Assembly: GCA_030295235.1 (NCBI GenBank)
Contig: AP026144.1
Coordinates: 310,001-374,000 of the forward strand
Length of the DNA: 64,000 bases
Direction: 5' to 3'
Source of the DNA: Fistulifera solaris
Lineage: Eukaryota; Bacillariophyta; Bacillariophyceae; Naviculales; Stauroneidaceae
Under the pieces are notes generated by a model. That model ran no database searches. It had not been told where the DNA came from and worked only from the letters and a program-made list of their open reading frames with translations. The first letter of the stretch is position 1. Each line of letters starts with the position of its first letter. The translations under genes were made by a program, and so were the position numbers. Shown here one piece after another: positions 21,292-31,895 of this stretch.

Positions 21292-23563
21292 ATGAGGGGT
21301 CTGGTGTTTTCTCGATATTATGTTTCCTGCACGCTGATATTTCTCGCTTCGACCACCACCGCTTTCCCTGATGCTCCTATGATACAACGACAAGAATTCA
21401 TTGCCGCCATGCAACGTATCGACGATGAGCAAATTGTAAATCAACAGCAACAGGAAATACAGCAAAGACTGAGAAGTGCCGCAATTCGAGTCACTCCGGA
21501 TCATCGCGAACTATACAATCAAAATGGAAATCAATACAACGGAGCGAACGAATACGCCAACAAATATTACAATTACCAAGGAGGACAGAACTATTACGAG
21601 CCAGTGGATTTGTCAGAATTCGCCTTCAAGTACGTCGGCTGTCAAGATATCGCTACGTGGAGTGACAATCACGCGTCGGCGGGTCAAACTCCCACGGCCA
21701 TGCGTCGCTTCGTCACCTTTCGTCTGTGTGAAGCCAATACGTGCTCGACCTACAACAAATATGGCTGCAATAATCACTATGGAGAGTACGTGATCCCCAT
21801 GGAAGACTATCTCGATATCATGACAACCTATCATTTCAAGCAATACAGTCGCTACTGCCAAACTTGTGAGGCGTGCAGTAAGTTTGACTACACGTTGTAT
21901 CTCAATAAAGTGGCCGCCTATCAGTCGTATGTGAATCAAATGAATAAGCGGAACCAAAATAACAACAAGAACAATAATAATAATAGTAATGGCAGCAGTT
22001 CGAGCAGTTCCACCAACGATGATACGGCCGCCGACGATGCATCGACGAACGCCGATGATGCGGTCGCCACCGACGATGCCGCGGCGACTGATGATGCCAC
22101 GACCGATGACACAATGCAAGAAGCTCCAAGCGATGATGGTCATGTGACGTACGACGATGCACTCGGATACAAGTACGGGGCTTACGGTTACAACTTTTAC
22201 GATGATGCCTTCAAATCTTACGCCGGGTCGGACGATGATACTTCGAATCAAATCGGAGATGATTTTTGGAATCAATACGTCTGGCACTACGGAGGGGCCA
22301 GCAGCAACGACGACAACAACAATGGAGGAAGGAGGCTTTCTTATTCGTCGAATAGTTATTCCAACAATGGTGCGTCTGTTTACAACAAGAATTTTGGAAA
22401 TTACGTGAGTGGAGGTTATTATGGGGGTAACATACCAGCGCCGAAGTTACCCTGGTACATTGCTTCGGACGGAACCTGCTTATTCAAGTCGGCGTGTCAA
22501 AATTTCAAGGGTGCGTGCCGAGCGTATAACGCAAATGCCACCAACTACATACCATATTTTTCATGCCGGGCATTCCAAATGGGAAACGCGGTAAGCTATG
22601 TTGGTCCACATTGCCGCAGCGATGGACACACGATCGGCATCGCGTTGTACAAAGATCAATATTGCAGTTCCTATGTCGGCGACGTTTCCGAAATTGAGAA
22701 GTACACCGGCAAAAAGTTTGACGACAGTGAGCTATCCCTGTTCTACGACAAGTCATGTATATCGTGCAAAGCGTCGGAAAGTTACGCACTCGCTACATCA
22801 ACGAGCAGTAGCAGAAACAGTGGAAGTGGAAGTGGTAGTTCAACGGTACACGAAACGTACCCTTTTGTACGGTTGCGTATGACTCAAGTGCAAAATGCAA
22901 CAAGAATTTCAAATCAACCAATGCATTGGTAGGTACTTTCTTTGTTGCTCGGCCCTGGTGCGTGTCATGATATTGCCTAACAACTACTTCGATGTTTTCT
23001 AGTACGAAGATGATGAATCTCAAAGTAAAGTGTGCACATTCATAGACACACTTATCGAAAATCATTATAATGAGCGCGGTCAGATTGTTGTGAAAGAGGA
23101 TTTCCGTTTTTCAAAGTGGAATTCCGGAGCCGAATATATCAGTCTTGCGCAGAAAGCCTCTCCAATACAGCTTATATCGCTGATAACAAGTATGGCGATT
23201 TCTTTGAGTCTGCTGATTTACTCGGTGCATTTATACAAAAAGTTAATGTACCGCATGCCTTGGAGACCGCCCAAGAGTGTCCATTCTCCGACTTCTGGTG
23301 GACAGTCTGTTGCCGGCGACTATGATTTCGATACACGTGTAGAAGCAGGCAGATTATCTCGAATTAACTCCGGCATCACCGCCCTTCGATCTATCAGCTA
23401 CGATGGGCACTCCGTCTCTGCATTCTCTCAATTTCCCGCTGGCCCTCTCACCGGTCAGGCCACACAGGCACCCGGTGGCATTTTACACGGAGATTTAAGT
23501 TACAGTGGTCGTTCACGGCACGGCAATGAGGACACAGCACCTTCTGCCGGAGAATTCGCCTAG
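21292..23563 (+). CDS. Secreted, Asn/Asp-rich type I membrane protein, diatom family (paralogue 1)
   Basis: The product (about 711 residues) starts with a signal peptide, MRGLVFSRYYVSCTLIFLAS. Its Cys-rich ectodomain has a first module (FKYVGCQDIATW ... TFRLCEANTCSTYNKYGC ... YCQTCEACSKFDY) and a second module (YVGPHCRSDGHTIGIALYKD, then QYCSSYVGDVSE ... SCISC). A long low-complexity linker rich in Asn, Asp, Ser, Tyr and Gly separates them. Exon 1 (21292-22866) probably ends at a GTACGG donor. Exon 2 (23003-23563) begins YEDDESQSKVC and carries a transmembrane helix (LISLITSMAISLSLLIYSVH) and a cytosolic tail with MPWRPPKS and SRINSGI. The next gene, in the same orientation, is a paralogue. 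A cell-surface or secretory-pathway location follows from the topology; the function is unknown. Confidence 0.82.
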
Positions 23564-23622
23564 ACCTCATGTAATTAATAATATTGTTTTCGCCCTGATC
23601 AAGTTACGCTCTATCAATCTCT
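23564..23622. terminator. 3' region of paralogue 1 up to hairpin repeat
   Basis: This is the presumed 3' untranslated region. The hairpin repeat copy D starts 60 bp beyond the stop codon, so it may lie in the transcript. No canonical polyadenylation element is certain. Confidence 0.3.
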
Positions 23623-23702
23623 GGGAACGGCGTTAAAATTCTGCCTCGTCGTAGACGCTACGTAGAATCTTGTACCGGGAGGCAGAATTTTAACGTCCTT
23701 CA
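23623..23702. repeat. Dispersed hairpin repeat, copy D
   Basis: A full copy, nearly identical to B, with perfect 16-base arms. It lies between the two tandem membrane-protein paralogues. The outer right end (GTCCTTC) is followed by AATAG, without the CCGG seen in B. Confidence 0.92.
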
Positions 23703-24154
23703 ATAGTTTGTTTACACTGTGACAAATGGTCCGTGAATCGAAACGAATCTTGAAGTACATTAAACATCTATAGAAAAAGGATGGTACTATTTCTCCTAAG
23801 TAGAAGGACACTAGAACAAAAAGAAAGATGGACATCGCCGGATCTCATCATAATTTCGAAACCTACTAAATATAATCCGTAAGATATCGTTACAACTAGC
23901 AGTAGTTCCGTTGAAGGATAGGTATCTACGCCCCAACCGACAAGATTGTTCGCCGAATCCTTAAGTAATCATGTTAATCGATGTCGCATTCCCAAGGACA
24001 CCCACTGCTTCGGCGAGATATCGCATTCGATAGCGAAAGGAAGCAAGTTTTGCCATCGCTTTTGGATACAAACTGTCGACACGAAATACAATATCCGGTT
24101 GTTCGAGCCATTCCCATCCTTTGGTTCCCCAACAATAAGAAAAGTGAATTGAAC
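23703..24154. other. Spacer between tandem paralogues
   Basis: About 450 bp with no supported gene. In-frame sequence upstream of the ATG at 24155 is open back to 23981 but would bury the signal peptide, so I treat it as leader and promoter. Confidence 0.4.
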
Positions 24155-26598
24155 ATGGCCAAGTTTTCACTTGCACTGGCTTTCTTGCTGGCCAGTGGTC
24201 CAGCAGCTGCGAAGCCGGCTTTCCCCGCCAGTTTAGTCCAAGATGCTAGAAAGACTATTGCCTTGAACCCAAAGTTGCGCGCCGAAGAGAAGAAGCGCCA
24301 ACTTGCGCTTTCTGATAAGATTCGTTCCTTAGCGAAGCCCCGTATTCTGCAAAATGGTTACAACAATTACAACTACAACAATTTCTACAGCTACGAACAG
24401 AATGCCGATGGCTATGCGAACGACTTCGACATGTGGTCGAACGAATACAATTGGAATAATGAGATGGAAGAATCAGAATTTGGATTTCAGATTTCAAACT
24501 ATGCTATCAAGTTCACTCAATGTGCGACGGTTGAGACTTTCAGCGATGAGCTTGCCGATGACGAGTTTTCCGACACCGTTCTCGCCGCTCAACGCTTCGC
24601 GATCTTTCGACTTTGCCCCAAGGACCAGTGCTCCAGTTACTCTACAAACGGCTGCACAAGTAACTACGGAGAGTACATTGTGGCGATGGACCAGTATCTT
24701 GCTGCGATTCTAGACCAAGAAGAGGCCCGTGTTGTGAATTACTGCACGTATTGTCAATCTTGCGCAGACCTCCAGGCCTACAAGGCCTTTTGGGCGGAAG
24801 TTGACTACCGCCGCCAAGCTGCTCTTGCACAAGCGCAAGCAAACTACGAGTATTGGTACCAAACGTACATCACGAACGGTCAGCAGCAGAACCAATATCA
24901 AAACATGTACAATGGAAACCAAAATAGCAACAACGGCAACAACGCGAATAACGCGAATAACGGAAACAACAACCAAGACGTGAACATCGCTCAGCGTTAT
25001 TATCAGTACATCCGAAACAAATCTAACTATGCCAACAACTACTACCAGAACAACTACGGAGCTAATGGTGGATACTCGAATCAAAACCAAATCCAGTATA
25101 AGTGGACCAATGAGGACTTTTGGATGATGCAGAACAACTATCAGAATTCCTACCAGGAGATGCAGAACTGGCAGGTGGTAGGAAGTGCAACGAACACCCG
25201 CTTTTACGGAAAACCGGTGTACAACGGATACTTTGATGGCAACGGAGACTTCATCCAAGCTTACGGATATTTCAATGATCGGGGAACCTACACCTCTCTA
25301 GAAGCTGAACTTGACAATACTCAATGGGACGCATCGCTATGGGGAGAGTTTCCATCCACTTGGCAAAACGTCGATCTTCAATCCGAGGACTGCAGTGGTG
25401 AATACGCCTCATCGTGCTCTAACCAGTACGACGCGTGCATGGTCATCCTCCAAGACGGTGATTACATGGGATACCAACAAAGTATGCACGGATATGGTTC
25501 GTACTCGGAGAACATGCGTGGCAGCAACGGTCAAACGACATATTCCTTGAAAGATTTCGTGGCTTGTACAGAGATTGAAATGTTCCAAGACGGTAACGAC
25601 TACGCGAACCAGCAGTATTACGAGCAGCAGTACATGAACAAGCAGCAGTATTTCGAGGAGCAATACAACTGTTACGACGGCGATGAGAATTGTGCTCAAA
25701 AACGAGAATACGCTATGAACCAATACAACTACGAGATGCAGCAGTACATGAACCGGCAATATTTCATCGGACCACACTGCTCTGGCGATGGTCGAACTAT
25801 TACTTTGGCCGTTTACAAGGATCAGTACTGCTCCGTCTTAGATTCTGACACCACCGTCAAGGAGTTGATTGGCTACGACCCTGTCCAACAAGTCGAGCTT
25901 GTTCCTGAGGAGTGCATCTCTTGCGGTGTAAATGCGAACGTAAGTACTCACCAAACTTTACATCTTCGCTTCTATTACTTCTATTCTCACCACTTTTAAT
26001 TCTTTCATCGTAACAGAACATGGAAAGCTTCCAATGGTACGAGAACGAAGACCCCGAAGCGTTCCAGGTTGAACCGATGTGCTCCATGCTTTACCAGCTT
26101 TCCGGTAAATGTAACAAGCAACTTACTCTCCCCACTACGAGTGCGAATCAGTATCAGGAAGCACAAGATTGGGAGCAGATTTACCAATCGCAGCAACAGG
26201 AGAAGAACGAGGAAGCTGTCTGCGCTTTTGTCGAGTCCTTGAAGTCGAAGTCGTACAACGAATACGGGCAGGTTATCTTTGGGGGCAGCTCGTGGACCGC
26301 GCAGTGGTCTTCTGAGCTCAAAGCGGAATCCAGTATGCTTTCCGGCGGAAAGAAGTTAGCCATTACCATTCTTTCCTTCGGTGTTGCCGTCATGGCTGTC
26401 TGGGCGTGCTTTTTGCATAGCACTCTTGCTCGCAAAATATCCCTTGGCGTCCACGACGCAAGCCCGGTGACTTCAACCTCGATCCGACGCACATTGCTCG
26501 TCAGAACTCGGGCATTGTCTTGGGGCGTTCTCGCAGCGGTCCTGGAAGTGCACCTTTTCTTTAATTGTACATTTCAGTTCTGGAGCGGGACGTTTTGA
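24155..26598 (+). CDS. Secreted, Asn/Gln/Tyr-rich type I membrane protein, diatom family (paralogue 2)
   Basis: Exons 24155-25939 and 26017 onward join in phase 0 (GTAAGT...TAACAG). A signal peptide (MAKFSLALAFLLASGPAAAK) precedes the same modules as in the upstream paralogue: FRLCPKDQCSSYSTNGCTSN, CTYCQSC, then after a long Asn/Gln/Tyr-rich linker YFIGPHCSGDGRTITLAVYK, DQYCSVLDSDT and ECISC. Exon 2 has a Cys-containing juxtamembrane region and a transmembrane helix (LAITILSFGVAVMAVWACFL). As read the tail is garbled to 26598. Adding one A in the run 26433-26436 gives ARKNIPWRPRRKPGDFNLDP and RQNSGIVLGRSRSG, ending at 26564. This tail matches paralogue 1 (MPWRPPK, RINSGI), so I consider it the true end (about 777 residues). 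Confidence 0.85.
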
Positions 26599-26698
26599 TA
26601 AGGTTTTGGTGGAGAACCGTTCGTGAGTGTTGTGCCTCACTTTTAAACTATACTTGTAATTAAATTGAATGAAGGAATAAAAAGGAACTTCTATTTGT

Positions 26699-27873
26699 CT
26701 ATTTATCAGAACTCTCTTGTAAACAGACTAAGTCTGCGGCCATTAAAATATGGTCACTCGGTTCCGACAACTCTAAATTAGGGAAGGGACCTCCCGCTTG
26801 CTCGCGGTCCACAAACGGAGTCAAATTTTCCACTTTCCATTGACCTCGTGACAAGAAGATGTAATCAAGAGTATCAATAAAAGGATCGTCTTCTTTGACT
26901 CGTGCATAGTTGGTAAAGTCGGGTTCTTTGGAGAGATAGGCTACACTGGCGCTATCCATCGGCTGACAACTGGGGGTCCATTCTACGCCGTTTTTCGAAA
27001 CCGGAAAACACGGATCAGCATTATTCAGTTGTCCGGAAGTTAAGAACTTATAAGATGAGTCCGCTGGTTTAATATTGAAATCGCCAGCAATGATACAGGG
27101 CACATTGTGGCGTGTTGCTAACTCTTGTACGTGCCGAAAGCACATCTGATAAGAGCAATGATTTATGAGATACAAAAACCTGCAAAGATAGCTTTGACTG
27201 TGCTAAAACAACGTACATCCGCATGTATTGTCATGACTTGAGGGGCAAAGTAAGCACACGGCATATGGTATGTTCCGATGCAGAACGCTGTCCCCGACGT
27301 TCGATCCTTCAACGTGACACTCGCCATGACATTCATACGCTGCTCCGCATAATCCCAGGGGTCTTTTTTCTTCCTTCTTCCCCAAGAGTTTGAATGGAAA
27401 CGCAACGGCGGTTTCGAGAATATTCGACCAGAACGTTTTTTCGTCCCTCGGTGGCCAATTTCGCGTATCGCTTAGTCGGGAAATATCGACATCGATCGTT
27501 TCAAACTCTTCGGTTGGCCACGCTAAAGCGACTCCCATATAGCCATTGAATTTCCTTCCGTAGAGTCCGGTGACCATGTGGAATCCCCTGTTGAAAGTTT
27601 GTAACGAATGAGACATCGAATGTCGTTTGCGAGGAGGAGAGCTGTCTTCGTACCTTTGCGCGAAAAAAGTGTGAAATGTACCAGCCCAATCATAAGATAC
27701 TTCTTGAAGGCAGAAAACAGATCGTTTCTCTTCCTTGAGTTGACTTTCCAGCTTCTGTAGTACGATTGGTAGCGCCTCAACGGATCCAAATGATCCGGAT
27801 TTAAGGTAGTGTAATGATTTGGTGAGGACAAATGGGACGACAGAACATTGTAAGTCACGACGCGAAGCTTCAT
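26699..27873 (-). CDS. Endonuclease/exonuclease/phosphatase (EEP) superfamily hydrolase
   Basis: The minus-strand gene has exons 27873-27217 and 27145-26699 joined in phase 0 (GTACGT...ATCAG). It starts MKLRVVTYNVLSSHL, the EEP Asn motif, followed by SVFCLQEV (metal-binding Glu), GTYHMPCAY, IIAGDFNIKP (Asp/Asn motif) and a final ELSEPSDHILMAADL (catalytic His). These are the motifs of Mg-dependent phosphodiesterases such as CCR4/Angel nucleases and related enzymes; the substrate is not determined. Exon 1 needs two compensating corrections: one base added at about 27771-27775 (restoring LDPLRRLPIVLQKLESQ) and one A removed from the run at 27364-27369 (restoring EEKDPWDYAEQRMNVM). The total is about 367 residues. 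Confidence 0.85.
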
Positions 27874-28484
27874 TATCGAATAATCTATTTTTCTGGAGTA
27901 CGAAATAGCGCGAGCTTAATAATGAGAAGACGGTAATAAAGAGAAGAGCAAGTATTTTGGTCAAATGAATGTATCATCAAAAAAAAATAACGCAAGCATC
28001 ACAACAACAAAAAAATGGTGCTCACTGCTCACTTTCACATTGGGGAACAGGGAAATGCCTTACCGGTAATACCTATCCCTAAAAGACCCACCAAACCTGT
28101 CATAATACAATGACAAATCACGAGTCACGACTACCCGCCACTCTTTGCTGCAGTTTCAAGGCTTTTTCTATAAATGGGTCAAGACACTTGACACACAAAC
28201 AACCTACATGACAAAATTCACACCATAGAACAGTTTATTATGAAGTACACCAAAGCTTGAAACGCAACTGAATTTTTTTACTAGAGATCGGACTCTTCAC
28301 TATCTTGAAGCGATTAATGTTATAAGCGACGATTGACACCATGAAAACAGTGGACTGTGCACTGTTGATCGTGTACTGTGCGCCACACGCACTTTTACGT
28401 CTTCTAACCAAAAGATCAATAACGTGTGAAAAAAAGCGCCACCTCTATTCTATTCTCTCCTTTCGATCTGTTCGAATCTTAACC
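27874..28484. other. Divergent intergenic region
   Basis: About 610 bp between divergent genes. The open frame continues upstream of 28485 to an ATG at 28341, but I see no reason to prefer that start. No repeats or RNA genes are recognised. Confidence 0.4.
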
Positions 28485-29274
28485 ATGGTGATTATATCGC
28501 CTAATACTAGAAATAATGCGAACGCCATGTGTAGTAGCGAAACAATCGATTTCGATTGCGAAAAAGTGATTCTTGTGTTTGCACCCGTCGCGAATCGGGA
28601 TGTCGGCCCACCCAAAGCAGTAAGAGGCATGGTGCGCTTTCGACCGAATGAAGCGGACATTGTTGGAACCGTACCCTTACGAAAGGACATTACGGAAGAC
28701 GAAAAGCGACAAATATGGTGGACGGCTGCGGAGTACCAGGGAATTCGATTGGGAGCCAAGTTTATTACCAAGGACCTGCGCAAGCGAGAAAAAGTCCCTC
28801 GTACGGGGAATTGAGGAAGCGTATGCTCGAGCGCTGCATTTAGCGTGTACTCTATCCGATGGCGAGTACGAGTTACTCATGAAGAACTGTGCATCGCAAG
28901 CGCTTTGCATGAAATCATGGTGTGCTCGAGATTTGTCGGCGAGAGGCCTGGAATGTTATACATCCCACAAACATCGATACGAACGAGCGGAATTCGCCGA
29001 AGAGACCCGCGTCGCTGTTCTGAAATTAGCAAGAACCAAAACAGCTACCGAAGATCAACTTTCCGTCTTTTATAAAGAGTATGCCCGTTCTGCGGCTATT
29101 TTTGCTCGATTCTGTGGCGAAATCGATTCTCATGTAAGCCCGAATGATCCGCCCGATACTCACCGGAAACAGTGTCCTGCCGGCCCTTTGAGTACCCAAG
29201 AATCACTGGAACATGTTCTCAAAAAACCCTCGCAAGGAAGGTTGATGGTCCAGCAATTAACTCAACGAAGTTAA
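28485..29274 (+). CDS. Diatom-type unknown protein with IWWT and RGLE motifs (member 1)
   Basis: The frame from ATG 28485 contains ITEDEKRQIWWTAAEYQGIR and then stops because of one extra A in the run 28789-28793. Removing it continues as REKSLVRGIEEAYARAL, then SARGLECYTSHKHRYERAEF and ARFCGEIDSHV, to 29274 (262 residues). A second member of the same family lies at 42143-42892 with IWWTKKDFKIFR, LRGLEQWTSRSY and ARFWGEVDAQV in the same order and spacing. No known domain is recognised. The composition suggests a soluble helical protein. The family may be lineage-specific; I infer this from lack of any resemblance to families I know. Confidence 0.75.
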
Positions 29275-29747
29275 ACTAAATCGGCGAGCAGGGAGACTTA
29301 GAGCGCGCTCACTGCATAGCGCTCTTCATTTCAGACTTATTCAAGGTTTGAATGTAAGCTCTTCCACAAGTCTCTCCGATCATTTTTATTACCAACATCT
29401 TATCAAATCGGTAAAAGCCACAGCTATCATCTTACAATCACAAGGAAACGTCGATCAACATTCTAATCACCCTGAGTAGAATGATCTTTTTAAGAATCTA
29501 TTGATTAGGAATTGTTTACATTGAAATGGGTTTACTTGAGTGCTTGGTGACCTCCTTCAATTCAAAGTGTTCTTTACCGGGCAAATTAGGTACATGCCAT
29601 CGATCTCGCAAGGGCCTGAAAGCGTTCAAATACGCTCAAACGAATGTATGCGAAATAAAACAGACTCTTAGAGTATTATTACTTTTCGTTTGCTATTAAC
29701 GAGTCCCTAGAAAGATCATAATATATGGAAAAGATTGGCCCACTTGA
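29275..29747. other. Convergent intergenic region
   Basis: About 470 bp between the stop codons of two convergent genes. AT-rich without any recognised feature. Confidence 0.4.
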
Positions 29748-30953
29748 CTACATGGCATCCGCATTCGCCGCAGCTTCTTCTTCTTCCTGCTGCTTCATGA
29801 CCGACGCCGCATACTGATCGGAAACCTTGCACTGCACACCGACAAAGTTGGTGACATTGCCAGATCCATCGCGAAGAGCCGCGATAAAGAACTGATTCCA
29901 GAAGGTGGTTCCGTCGGCACGGTAGTTGAGCAAGCACACGGACATGTCGTTGCCCTGCTCGATCGCCTTGCGGATACGCTCGACGTGCTTGGGGTCGGTT
30001 TCCGGACCTTGCAAGAAACGACAGTTTCGTCCCAAAATCTGGTCCAACGAGTAGCCGGTCAAGTTCAAAAAGCCTTGACTGGCATACACGATTGGGTTGT
30101 CCGGGAGAGACGGGTCGGTAACCACAAAGTTCTGCTGGGCCGTTTGAAGAGCTTTAATGAAGGAGAAGTCCGGATCGTCCAACACCTTGTTGGCGATACC
30201 TTGGGAACTCGCCAAAAGACCGTCGATGCTCGGTCCGTTGTCTTTCTCGTTCAGCAACTGTTGGGCCTTGTCGGGTCCCAAGTGAGAACGAATCGACTGG
30301 CGAAGTTTCTCATTCTCTTCCTTGAGAAGAGCCACCGACTGCTGAAGCGACTCGAGCAAGAACTTTTGCGGATACGAGAGCGCTTGGCATGCTCACGATT
30401 GCGTTCACTGAAAAAGAAAAAGAAAGAAAAGTGTGAGTCAAGGACAGTTCATCAAATAACAGCAGCGAACACTTGATTTCTTTCGTACCGTCTCTCGGAC
30501 TTCTGCTGCTCACTCATTTTGCGATCCGAAGACTTCTTTTTCTTCGGGACCGCGTATTGCAACTGGTGACTCGCTTGCGGATTGTGGTGGAACGGAATGG
30601 CCGCCGTTGTGCCTCCGGTACCACGTCCCATGGTCAGCGCCGGTTTGCCCTGTTCTACCAACTGCGTAGTAGCAATACCGCCCGCGTTTTGCACCGCTTC
30701 CGCAGTGCCATCATCACGAAGACGAGTTGCGTGAGTGGCGACGCGATCTCCCCTCACCGGAGTTCAAAATACCCCCCTCGACAGTCTCTTCTGAGGCGAA
30801 GACGGTGTCACCATCGGGCGTAAACATAACGTCTCCGAAGATATCATCGAGGTTGAGAGCGACCGCGTTGCCGCGAGGTAACGAACGACTCGGTGCGCTG
30901 TTTCCTCCTCCAACAGAGGTGAAGAGAGGCGGGGCAACATTAGCATCCGTCAT
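29748..30953 (-). CDS. AUREO1: Aureochrome: bZIP-LOV blue-light-regulated transcription factor
   Basis: Exons 30953-30489 and 30407-29748 flank a GTACGA...TTTTTCAG intron. The join creates the bZIP basic region ERNREHAKRSRIRKKF, followed by the leucine zipper ESLQQSVALLKEENEKLRQS and a C-terminal LOV domain with the flavin-binding GRNCRFLQGPETDP motif (photoactive Cys near residue 284). This bZIP-then-LOV order is the aureochrome hallmark; these proteins bind FMN, dimerise in blue light and regulate transcription, including of cell-cycle genes. Two run-length errors must be corrected: an extra C in 30750-30753 and a missing T in 30364-30367 (plus strand). That gives about 374 residues, close to the diatom AUREO1a size. 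Assignment to 1a rather than 1b/1c is tentative. A retrotransposon LTR lies about 600 bp upstream on the same strand. Confidence 0.93.
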
Positions 30954-31549
30954 CTTGGCAATAAGAGAGCGAAAAAGAAAGAGGAATGTATTCTTTCAGT
31001 GAGAAAGAAAGGATCCGCAGGTTTTGGAAGGGTGTCAACAGCACGGGTACGTGAAAAACACGGAAGTGACCCTTTCGACCGCGTAGAATGACTCGATAAG
31101 GGAGCCGGTCATAGTCATTCGAAGAGAGAACGCTGAAGAAACCGAAAAGATCCGCTGTCTTCAAGCTGTGGTTGGGGTTGCTCGTTGCTCCAGCTGCTAG
31201 CTGCTGCGCTGCGCTGCATGCTGCTGTTGTGCGCGGCGCGGTCTGTTCGACGTTCGATTTCGACGAACAGCGAGCAGCGTCTGGAAAATGCCCGATCCAG
31301 TTGTTCTGTGTTCCACAATCATTCGTTGCGATTTTTATAGAACTGCATGAAAACGCGATGTCTGCTGAGTATGGTACATATTGTATATTGTTGTCTCATC
31401 ATATGCAAACGAATAACGAATACACAATGTATATAGCCCCTCAAGCCTGATAATTAGACTTCACGATATTTTATTCAAGCCACTGTTTTTTAATGTTGAA
31501 TGTTTAATGGACCCGTTTATGCAATAGGACATCACGGTGATAGTCATAG
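30954..31549. promoter_or_regulatory. Upstream region of aureochrome
   Basis: About 600 bp between the aureochrome start and the retrotransposon. It includes GCTGC-rich repeats at 31190-31225. The native promoter must lie here or have been displaced by the insertion. Open frames here have no domains. Confidence 0.4.
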
Positions 31550-31788
31550 CAAGTTTCCCTTGTCGTTAGGGCTTTACTTACGAGGATAAAGATATCTGAG
31601 AAAGATAAGAATGCAATAGATGCTAAAGCTCGTAAGGTCGTAAAAAACGTCTTAGAGTAATTGTGCGTTAAAGGCTAGCAGCAAGGTGTTGAAGAGGAAA
31701 CCCCGAAGGGACGAAAACCTCTCGGACGTGGTGAGGGAATATGCCGTACCACGACAGACATACCCGAATAGACCGCATATTTTACTTG
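31550..31788 (-). repeat. 3' LTR of the copia element
   Basis: 239 bp, bounded by CAAGT and ACTTG. It is the downstream LTR in the transcription direction, nearest the aureochrome gene. It differs from the other LTR only by CCCC (31701-31704) against CCC. Confidence 0.95.
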
Positions 31789-31800
31789 GTCCCCTCAAAT
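31789..31800 (-). other. Polypurine tract of the copia element
   Basis: On the minus strand the sequence ATTTGAGGGGAC directly abuts the 3' LTR. A purine-rich tract at this place is the expected plus-strand DNA primer. Confidence 0.8.
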
Positions 31801-31895
31801 CGTTCATCATCCCGTGTTGGACGATTTGTTATTCACCTCACGCCAGTTATCGTTAATAGTACGCAATATCTCCGAAGAGAGTATCACGCGTATAC

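Noticed and set aside
21613-22287. Minus-strand frame of 224 codons with Ile/Val-rich repeats
   Set aside because: It is the antisense of the Asn/Asp-rich linker of the secreted paralogue; repetitive codons keep the opposite frame open.
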